Below are positions 45,914 to 56,600 of a stretch of DNA of 64,000 bases, piece by piece. The stretch is from Watersipora subatra (Eukaryota; Bryozoa; Gymnolaemata; Cheilostomatida; Watersiporidae). Where the stretch lies: positions 62,280,228 to 62,344,227 of the forward strand of contig NC_088716.1 of NCBI RefSeq assembly GCF_963576615.1. Reading direction: 5' to 3'. A program made the position numbers and the translations under genes. The notes beneath the pieces were generated by a model. That model did not search any database. It saw nothing but the letters and a program-made list of their open reading frames with translations, and was not told where the DNA came from. Position 1 is the stretch's first letter. Every line of letters starts with the position of its first letter.

Positions 45914-46352
45914 TGGATTTTTGCTTTCAACTATGCTGGGTTATTTATTTTTATATTTGTAAAGTATTTCTCAACTAATCTCTTCTTGTTGATTATAATA
46001 GCAGAGTTGAAAATCAAGTCTGTAATAAAAACACTCTAGCTAAAGTCATGCCATTAATCTATTACCCATTGAATAGCATTGGCCCAGCATTGATCCACCA
46101 ATGTTTAGCCATAAATTGTAGATTGCATCTATAAATCAAGCCACAAAATATAATGATTGGTGTGATAAAGGGTTCTTTTATCTTAGGTTATTGATGTCAC
46201 AACATTAGGCTGTAATAGAACTACAGTACTATCTCTTAACCTTAAATGAATAAAAAATCGCGCGTGCTGGCCCGGCCCGACTCGATCTTGGCCGTCATTG
46301 CTGACCCTGAGTCTGGCCCGACCCTGCATTCCTTGGTCTCGTTTCAGCTCTA

Positions 46353-46360
46353 CTCTTGGT
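46353..46360. repeat. hAT target-site duplication, right
   Basis: 'ctcttggt', identical to 40285-40292. Confidence 0.85.
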
Positions 46361-47654
46361 AGGTAACAGAAAAGGGTAAGTGATAAAAGAACAGAACCTA
46401 ATTTAATCAGTTATTTTGCATGTTGTGGATCAGTTGAATGTTGAGACAATACACTTCTGCAAATATGAAAATTATTTAAATTCTAAACATCATCTCCCAG
46501 AAATTACATCAAAACGCATATGTTGAGTTGGATTTTGTGAGATATTCATTTTATCGATATACTTACGATGCATCAGCTTTAGGCTACGCGATTTAACAGT
46601 TTACATGACAGAACTCACGTGTAAAATAGTGCAGCATTATATCGCGAGCGCGGCTGTCTGCTGAAATATCCGCATGCGTACTTGCTCGTTCCAGTTTGAT
46701 TAAAAACGAATCTTATTGATTCGTTTTGTATGATCTCATGAACTTATTTTGTAAGTTTCTTTTAGTTATGAAACCAAAAAATACTTCAACTTTTTATCCT
46801 ACTATCTAGAAATCCAACGATTATGATAGTGTGACTTATTCATGACATTTTTTTATCATTCTTGGACTTGCAATAATTATTTTACAAATTTGCTCTCATC
46901 GGCTATTTGAATTATTGCCCTAAATCCACTAAATGCTTGCGGCTTGCTTGGCTCGGTCCGTCAAAGATTTGAAACATTGCCCGTTAATAAACAGCTACTA
47001 CACGTACTATAGCTACTTTGTAACCAGATGAAAGCTAACGACTAAAAGTTGAATCGCCACAGTGTTGCTCAGCAACGCAGCAAATTATAGTGCAGATTAA
47101 AGTGCTTGGATGATTTCCTCTTACTACCTATATTTACAAAAACATCCCAGTATCAGGTTGCTGATTTAATCATTTCTGTTTTCAAATATAACGGTTATCT
47201 ATTTAATTCACAGTTAACGTTATTTTTACGTTGTGGTATTTTTTTGTAATAATTTTGCAAATGACTGCAAAAATCGAAAGCATCGACTGCATCGTAAGTT
47301 TTTCGGTTTGCAATACAGAGAGATTAGGGTATTATTGAGCTTGATCGACATTAATATTTTTACCTAAAAATTATATTGAGTGACTACTTGGAGAGTCTAG
47401 TTGTTGAGTACAGTTAGTAATATTTAAAAGTAATTCGTAAGTCAGGTAACCTATTTCAAAATGATACAATATTAGTAAATCACTGGTTTCTAATATGTGC
47501 AAATGAAACAGTCCTTACAGGTTGACAGGTGTTTACTGACTAAAAAGGCGATTCACGAATCACCACGGTATATAACAGGATAGGATCAGCATTATAAACA
47601 TTGTCTTCTGCTATGTAGCCATCAAGTAGTTTTTTAGAACGAATTGTAAATGCA

Positions 47655-47895
47655 TTAGACAGCATCAACTGTCAACACTGAACTACTCTGCAAAATATCA
47701 AATAGAATCTTTAGTAGCGATGATTTCTGATGATTCTGTCAGAAGTTGAGCTGAGTCGGCACTGACCATAAATTTTAAAACACACATACTCACTTTGTGG
47801 CAATGGTTTGTACCTTTTGAAATAAGACAACTTATGCCGAAGATATCCAAGAAGAAATATCTATATTTTATTGTGCTAAGTTTTCTCTCTAGAAG
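47655..47895 (+). repeat. Dispersed repeat E, copy 2
   Basis: Matches 28250-28485; 'gcatcaactgtcaacactga' and 'ctcactttgtggcaatggtt' are near-identical in both. Confidence 0.75.
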
Positions 47896-48188
47896 ATCAT
47901 AAAGACCTACGTAGCAATTTTAAAGAAATTGCGACAAGGAAACTATTGCTGATCAGGTGCCATTAAAACAAAGTTAATATGAACATGTGAAGATTACTTG
48001 TAAAAACCACAATAAGCAAAACATTTAAAATATATTAATCATATGAATACAATTTTCCATCTCTATTGTTTTGTATACAACATAAAGTTTTTGGTAGTGA
48101 GAGGGAGATTATACTTGCTGTAATTAGAGCAGCTGTATCTGATCGATCAGTACCATGAGTGCAAAGATTGGACCAATATCTAGCCTTA

Positions 48189-48364
48189 AGACCTGCCAAC
48201 TCTCACGCATTTGGCGTGAGACTCACGCAATCACCCCAAAGAAAAAATGAGAATGCGTGAGATTTTTGCCCCAATTTCCACAATTTTATACATACTATCA
48301 TTGATACATCAATTGCCCCAAAACCAAATCTCACGCATTGCCCCACTCTTGGGTTGGCAGGTCT
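48189..48364. mobile_element. Small palindromic MITE (agacctgccaac ends)
   Basis: The 12-bp terminal inverted repeats 'agacctgccaac' / 'gttggcaggtct' enclose subterminal 'tctcacgcat' words in both orientations. Flanks share 'cttaa', hinting at an imperfect target duplication. No coding. Confidence 0.8.
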
Positions 48365-50645
48365 GCTTAAGACTTCTTTCAGTAGCATTCATCTGCAGTA
48401 GTATGAAAAACTTCATCTGAGCAAATTAACTATTGTCAGTCTTTACCTGGTCTTTGCTTGCTTCGTATTGTCAACCTGCTTGTGTAGAAAAAACTTTTTT
48501 TTTGCTTAGCTACAACAGAAACTAGGTGGTAAAATGTACATATTTGTAACTGCACAGTCAAGCGTGTACTAAGCTCTAAACCAGTATCACTCAGATCTTA
48601 GAAGCCTCACTTCCCGAGAGTCGGTGAAGCCCTCATAGAAACTAATCAAAAGTCAATTTGTGACTAGATATCGACTGTCGGTGTCTGTTCTGGAATTTTT
48701 TACTTTTATGTTTATGTAAAATTTTTATGTTTTCACGATATGATCTCTCAATTACTATTGTAATAGTTGTGAGTAATTTATGAAACAGTTTTTAGATCTG
48801 TGGTCTAATTTTCTAACATTTTTTGTTAGTTGAGAAGCTACTTACAGGTCTCACACTAGCTAATACTTGAATAGTAGCTTAAGAAATTATGAAAAAAATA
48901 AGGAAATAATAGGGTTGCTAAAAGGGTTGCTCATGAATCGGACACTACCCATAGTTCTCTACATAGCTCAGCCCCTTGACAAACACTTAGCAATGCGCTG
49001 TCATTCATTTCATAATTATCCAGTTTTAGACCAAGCGATACCTCGGAGCCATGGCTGACACATAAATGTAGCTGCCCTGGATATTGATGGCTTCCCATGA
49101 TGTGCCAGAGAGACACTGCTCAGCTTCCAGTGCTGTCGTAAAAAGCAGCACTTTTAATCCAGCTTTAGATACGCGTGGCAGAAAATCTGGAAGATATTTG
49201 CTGCCGAGACGAAAGCTGCCAACAAAACTTAACCATTACAAGTATTTAGTTTATCCATTACACTCTTCTGTACACCTTATGGATATTTTGTATTGTCCGC
49301 TTTTATGTTACTCTGAAATAATCCACGCGTAAGTAAGAATAGATATGCAAACCTTGAGGTTTCTTATTATATGACATTTGACACCTCGAATCTTTCAAGC
49401 CAAATTTAATAAAAGTTATTATTTTTGAATATCTAGAAAGCATATCTTGTACATAGCATTTGGTTCTTTTGTTAATCAGAGCCAACACAATTGGTCCCCG
49501 ATATGTCATTTTCAGTGCAACATTCTCTTGGTTCTTCATCGTCCATGATGAGCTCATAGGAGATCATCTTTGAAAGCTTTCTGTTAGTTTTATTTCATCT
49601 GTTGAACGTTAAAATTATCATTCAGGTTGCACTTTTCTTTGAGCCTGTGTTGCTTAGTTGTCACGTTGGAAGTTGCAAGTCAACTTGTAATGATTGCAAG
49701 TTTAAATACCTAAAGTTTTCTTCCCATTATAAACTGTTTTATTTGTATTTAATAGAAATGATGTTTACTTAAATGTAGGATGTAAGTTTTGTATCTAAAA
49801 AATTTTAATTCATTTTAAAATAATATTCTCTAAATTGGCGCAAATGTTTTATGTTTGGGGTTGTTTTCTTTTGTCTGATTGAACCTCTTCTTCCCCTCAT
49901 TGCATTGCGCTTTTCTTTATTTAGTTGCATTATTGTTAAGTACCTTTTGGCCTGGCAAGAGTTGACTGTTTTTAAATTAAGTTTTTTAAATATTCAGAAT
50001 GGAAAACAAGCAAATGTGTTTTAAGAGCAATTTTATTAGTTGCACAGTTCTGGAATCCGTTACTGAAATTGCTTCAATAAAATGTTGATTCATGATGAGT
50101 ATTCGATGTTCTTTCTTGTATTCCTAACATCAATCAAACCTTAAACAATACCAATTAAAAGGTGAATAATACAATTTTTATATACTGGCGGATGCGTAAG
50201 AATTGATTTGTTTTAGTAAGGTTAACAATACACATGGTTCGACTAAATTTGAATATAGTGATATTATAATATATTACAATATATATTGCGATATTATAAT
50301 ATTGCAATAAAGTGTGCAAGGGTACACCCTCGCAGTCTTTGGTCATTTGACTATATATTCAAGGTCATCCAAGATCTATTGACAGTTTTCATTTCCATTA
50401 CATAATACCATTTATAGCTGGCTACTACTATATTATTTATCATCTTATTATATTGCTACTATCTTACTGGCTTATATGATTGCTGCTATTACTAAAAATG
50501 CAAGCTCATAATGAAGCAAAAGTTAAAAGGAAAGTTGTCTTCTCCTTGTGAAATGACAACGTAGCTGTACACAATAGTATTTTTCTCACTATAGTACATC
50601 ATGATAGTTCTTATCGTATTCTTAAATTCTTGTCACTGTTGTCAG

Positions 50646-53600
50646 GGTGGATCCACAACGCCTTCAGCCAGTAGCTGATAAAACTCCCTGTGATGTAAGA
50701 TACAAAGAGATTATTGAGAGTCGTCCACCCTTAAGGACAGATTTGACAACACCCGGACCGTGGGCATACAGCCCTCATACTACTAAACCTCTAAATGAGA
50801 CTAATGCTCCCTCCTTTACTATGAGACCCCGTTGCTGGGCAGAGAAAGGTCTGTCACTAGTTTTTCAGCTACAATATTGAGAGTCATGTACACCTACTGT
50901 GGATTTATTGTAACTTTTGCTTTTATTTTGAAGTTCATTGACTCGATATCCATTAGGTGTGATCAGAGCTCTTTGTTAGACTCAACATCTTATTGTTTTT
51001 CTAACATTTTCTGCAAGTTGTTTGTGTGACGTTTACCGATTGGTAGCGGAGTATTCTCTATTGTTTTATACGCGATTATAAGGGATTTATAGTTGAGTCC
51101 TTTTATTATACAGCCACCATTGTCAGGATACAATCAAGCAAGGGGAAGAAGAAAAGGAATTGTGGGTAAAATATAAGTTGAATAATAATAAAGACGAGCA
51201 GACAACTCTAAAACATAATCCAACATTATCTAAACTACTATGATATAATAATATTTGAACACTCCCACATAGTTTTGATAATTTCACAACAAAATAATGT
51301 ATGCAAATACGAAGCGTACACCCTGTAATAATAATGTTCCTAGTTATCGGCCAGCCAGGCGTCTATCCCACATTTAACATAACACGAAGTTTCTCGAAAC
51401 GAATTTTAGGGAGGGGTTTGGTGAAGATATCGGCTATCATATCATCAGTTGGACAATATTCTGTGACTATATTGTGGTTTTGGACTTCTTGTCGAATATA
51501 ATGATATTTTATATCCATATGTTTGCTGCGCTTACTAACGTTAGTGTTGTTTGCTATGCTGATGGCCGATTGGTTGTCTATGCGGAGTACTATTGGTGGT
51601 AATGTCTCTCGAGTAATGTCAACGAATAATTGCCGTAGCCAGGCTGCCTCTTTTGCAGCTTCGAAAGCTGCGATATACTCGGCTTCTGTTGAAGACAGAG
51701 CGATTGTCGATTGGCGTTTACTGAACCAGCTGATTGGCCCACTGCTAGACATAAAAACATTTCCGGATATCGAGTGTCTAGATTCGTCGTTCTCAGCCCA
51801 GTTAGCATCTGAATAACCTACGGGTTGTGTGTCACTTTTGTTGAATGTAATCCCATAGTCCATGGTGCCTTTTAAGTATCTGAGAACGCGCTTTGCGGCA
51901 GTGAGGTGCGTTTGGGTCGGCATGGAATTGAATTTCGACAACACTCCCACAGAATGTGCGATGTCTGGTCGTGTAGCTGTAGATGCGTAGAGAAGGCTGC
52001 CTACGATCGATTGATATAGAGTGTGATCCACAGATTTACTGCCGTCATCCTTCACTAGTTGTATATCTGTAGCGAACGGGGTTGCTACACTTTTGCAGTC
52101 AGACATATCATACTTCTCAAGAATCTGCTGAATATAATGTTTCTGGTGCAGCTTCACTGAGGTGTCTGTGAATTCCGCGTTTATACCTAGACAAAATTGC
52201 AGTTGCCCTAGGTCTTTCATCTGAAACTTTGAACTTAACGATTCTTTGATTATTTTCATCGATTGATCAGTGTCACTTAGGATTACGATATCATCTACAT
52301 AGACCGCTAATATCGTTTGATCGCCATGGTCGTTATGTACATAAACACATTGTTCAACGCTCGAAGGAGAGAAGCCAAGCTGCCGCAGATACTCATCGAG
52401 GACTAGATTCCAACATCGTGATGATTGCTTTAGGCCATACAGAGAGCGATTCAATTTGCATACCAACTCTTCATTTCCAGGCGATACAAATCCATCAGGT
52501 TGTGTCATAAATAATTCCTCAGAAACTTTACCATTGAGAAAAGCTGTTACTACGTCCATTTGATGTATCAACATGCCTCTATCCGTGCCATATGATAGAA
52601 GCGCTCGAAGTGATGACCGATGCACTACTGGTGCAAATGTTTCATCGTAATCTATTCCTTGTTTTTGACTATACCCTTTGGCTACTAATCTAGCTTTGAA
52701 TCTGTCCACGCTTCCATCGGGTTTGCACTTGGTTTTGAACACCCACTTACTACCAATGGCTTTACGACCAGCCGGTAGTTTTACTAATGTCCAGGTTTGA
52801 TTATCGATTAATGCGGTGTATTCTTCGGAGGCGGCGTTCATCCATTGCTTCGATTGGGGACTAGACATAGCCTCTGACATTGTTAGCGGTTCGGTTATAT
52901 TGCTGGTGAGGCAAGCCACATGATTGACATACTCATCAACCCCGAATCTTACAATAGGATTGGGGTTTCGCTGTGATTTTCGTGTAACTGCTGAGTGATT
53001 TTCAGGTTCTGGTAATTCAACTGTCAGCTTTTCGGAGTTGTCTTCATTCTCACATTGGTTAGTCTCGGACTCTGGTAACCCTAACCTATTTTCATCTATC
53101 ACAACATCTCGGCGCACTACGACTTTCTTAGTAGAAGGATTATATAAACGATAGCCTTTCGATCTAAGGCTATAGCCAACAAACATCATTGTCTCTGCTT
53201 TATTATCCAGTTTCTGACGGAGCTCACTTGGTACATGAGCATGGGCTAAAGAACCAAACACCCTTAGATTACTAATATCTGGTTTACAGTTGTACCATTG
53301 CTGGTATGGAGTTGTGGGCTCATGGTGAGCAGTAGTGGGGGCACGATTCCTAACATAAACAGCTGTTGAAATGGCCTCAGCCCAGAAATGTTTCGGTAAT
53401 GCGGCGTCGATTACTAACGCGCGGGCTAATTCACATACAGTGCGATTATACCGTTCTGCTACACCGTTTTGCTGTTGTGAATATCTAACGGCTAGTTGAT
53501 GCTGAATACCTTGAGAGCGCAGGTATTCTTCAAATTCGCTTGATACGTATTCCCCTCCACCGTCAGTTCGAAGGGTTCCGATTGGCTGGCCGGTTTGGTT

Positions 53601-56600
53601 GGTCACTAAGGCTTCAAAATCTTTAAATACAGAAAATACATCCGATTTCTCATTGATAAAATACACATGCGAGAATCTACTAAAATCATCAATAAAACTC
53701 ACAAAGTATCTACTGCCACCAATTGATTTATTCTGCATTGGACCACATACATCGCTATGAACTAGTTCTAGCACTCTAGTAGATTTAATACCATCTCTAG
53801 CTATAAACGGTTTTCGAGCCATTTTACCTTTCACACAAGGGTCACATATGGTACCTACACTTACGTTAGACAGATCGGCACCTGTAACAAGCTGTTCACG
53901 GTTCATAAGTCCGATGCTGGTAGGATTGATATGAGCGAGTCTCTTATGCCATATATCGTTACACGATGACGCTAGATTAGCTTTATGATCAGACGACTCC
54001 AGATCTAAGTAGTAAAGTTTCCCAACGAGAGTTCCCATAGCATGTATTTGGTGGAGTTTGTTCTTAACCCAACATCTACTGTGGCCAAATTGTACTATCA
54101 TACCCTTACTAGCGGCCGATTGTACAGAGAATAGATTCTGTTTCAAATCTGGTACATGAAGTACATCGTGGAGAGTGGCTTTTCTTTTCACTTTCCGGCT
54201 AATGGACACTGATATCGTAATGTTACCTGAGCCTATGGCATCCAATACTCTGCCGTCCGCTATAGCAACTTTCTCAGGCTGGTCAAACTTTGTGTATGTA
54301 CTGAAACCACCGTTTTCAGGAGTCATGTGACGAGTTGCCCCGCTGTCAATGAGCCATTCTTTCGCTGCCGCTATATTTTCTCCTACTAGAAAAGCACTCT
54401 CCTCACTTTGAATTTCAGTTACTTGGGATTCAGTCACAAATTTAGCTCCATGCTGATTCGCCTGACCACGGCCCTGACCACGACCACGGCCCTGACCACG
54501 ACTGTAGTTTCCGCGACTATAGTTTCCACGATTGTAGTTAGCACGATTGTAGTTACCTCGACTATTCTGTTGCGCTGTGCAATCTCTGACCACGTGAAAT
54601 GGTGAATTGCAGTTATAGCATCTTCTCTCATACGTGTTATCTCCGACGGTATATAAGGCAATGTCAGAATTTGAAGTCGTTTTTCCATACTTGCCGCTTT
54701 CACCAGAATCCATTTCGGCAGCTTTTACGCCATGTTTCTGCTCTTCATTGAGTAACGCGTTTTGAACAAATTCTAATGTTAGGGTTTCAGGCTTTTGCGC
54801 TTCTAAGGCTGTCACGACAGTTGCATAGCTACTCGGCATGCTGCCCAACAGTGTTACTACCTGATCTTCCTCGCTCACCGGGGCTTTGATAGCCGTGAGC
54901 TTGTTTACAATATCCTTCATATATTTTAGATGATTTTCTATAGATGTACCATCACGCATGATAGCTCTGAAATATTGTTTCTTTAGATATATCCGATTTG
55001 CTAGTGTGTCTCTTTCGAAGTGAGACTGTAGCTTCTCCCACGCTGCTTTCGGTGTCTCACACTCAGTGATCAAATATATGAATTCGTCACTGATCGCCAA
55101 TACAATATGACTAAGAGCTCTCTGTGATTGTTTTATATAAGCTTTCTTAGCATCTGCACCTTCCGTTGGCTCTGCAATACTACCATCACAATGTTCATAA
55201 AGTTCCTTTGCAATGAGCAAATGTTTCAGTTTAAATCTCCATGTAGAATAGTTGGACGTAGTAAGCTTATCCACAGACAGTTTATCATCCATGGTGCTTG
55301 CTTGATATTAGAGTCTTCCTGGGCCCATAACCTATTGTTTTATACGCGATTATAAGGGATTTATAGTTGAGTCCTTTTATTATACAGCCACCATTGTCAG
55401 GATACAATCAAGCAAGGGGAAGAAGAAAAGGAATTGTGGGTAAAATATAAGTTGAATAATAATAAAGACGAGCAGACAACTCTAAAACATAATCCAACAT
55501 TATCTAAACTACTATGATATAATAATATTTGAACATTCTCTTGTCGCAGCTCATCACACAGCTACTACAATTCCTCCATAATCACAGTCAGACTTTGAGA
55601 TATGAAGTTAAACTTCTTCAATGTTTGTCTCAAATGTAAAAACTAATGTATGTTGAAGCAACTATACTTACAAGCACATATTGTATCTTATTATGTTTTA
55701 AAGAGTGAAGACAATGATGAATACTTGTGGTAGTTACAAAAACTTAAAGCTAATGCATTATAAAAACAATATAAAAAATTAAATTATTTTAAAATTTAAA
55801 TTAATAAAATGATAATTCATAAAAATAGACTATTTTTATCTTAATTTAAAGACACAGAAACACGAGTGTAGGCTTGGTGGTCAATTGAGTGATAGAAACA
55901 CTCTTGCTCTGACTTATGCCAGCTATAGTCTGAATTGTGGTACTTCAATTTATCTAACTTTATTATTATTACATTTTGTTTTGAATTTTTTTCTATTTGT
56001 ATTTAAAAAATTGTCATGTTTTGAAAAGTTTCAGACATCCTAATTGGTAATTACGTCATATTTATATTTTGTGCTATATACGTATGAGTATAGCGTGATA
56101 CAACTGTGTTTCAGGGTATGAGTTTGATAGATTATGTGATGAGTGGCAGGTACACTGTACACAAGGTAAAAGCATGTGTAGTAATTAGCTAGTAAGCTAT
56201 AGCCAATCTACTAGTGCAGTACATATCCTCGTAGGCAGACTTCTCCTTCAGTATCTTCAGTCTATCAATCGTCTGCTCTTGTTCACCTTCCGCTACTGGA
56301 TGATCCTTATAGCTAAACATGTGCATGTATGTCTTTCTACTTGATTTTGGTTTTTTTGGACTGATTTACAGCTACACGAAGTTCAACCCATCACTTTTTA
56401 TTAGTAAGCTTTCTCGCGAGTTGAACAGAATGTAACAGTGATTTATAGCCTCTGATTGGTTTATTGTAAAGCATATAAGTGTTGTTATCATCATTCTGGT
56501 GTTGTCGAGCAGTACACAGGCTGGTCATTATTCTGAGTAACTTCAGCTCAGGATATTACTGAGTTTATGGCATGAATGTCGCCTGGTAAAAGTGACATTC

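Larger units (their letters stand above)
40293..46352 (+). mobile_element. hAT-like element with 8-bp target duplication, split by an LTR element
   Basis: Sequence starts 'tagagctg' at 40293 and ends 'cagctcta' at 46352. The flanks 40285-40292 and 46353-46360 are both 'ctcttggt', a perfect 8-bp target duplication as made by hAT transposases. Both subterminal regions are rich in cccgaccc/gggtcggg-like words (40330-40375, 46265-46330), also typical. Removing the LTR element (40528-45617) leaves under 1 kb, containing only a BED-finger-like ORF (45680-45913). It is therefore a non-autonomous derivative that kept the DNA-binding end of a transposase but not the catalytic part. Confidence 0.85.
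46361..50645. other. Long spacer, mostly featureless
   Basis: I see dispersed repeat E copy 2 (47655-47895), a small MITE (48189-48364) and otherwise AT-rich unique DNA. A strong splice donor (CACGC|GTAAGT at 49328) would be in phase with the STPGR exon at 50646. The preceding frame (49084-49332) lacks STPGR motifs, so I do not call it an exon. At least one upstream exon of that gene must lie here or further 5'. Confidence 0.45.
51059..55535 (-). mobile_element. Ty1/copia LTR retrotransposon, apparently intact and recent
   Basis: The two 203-bp LTRs (51059-51261 and 55333-55535) are identical as far as I can read. The flanking 5-bp duplication 'ttctc' is perfect (51054-51058 and 55536-55540). 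One uninterrupted 1309-codon frame lies between. The element is transcribed opposite to the STPGR gene whose intron it occupies. Identity of the LTRs means insertion was recent and the element may still be mobile. Confidence 0.96.

Noticed and set aside
49084-49332. Upstream exon of the STPGR gene
   Set aside because: The donor and phase fit, but the peptide has no STPGR motif and no acceptor could be chosen.
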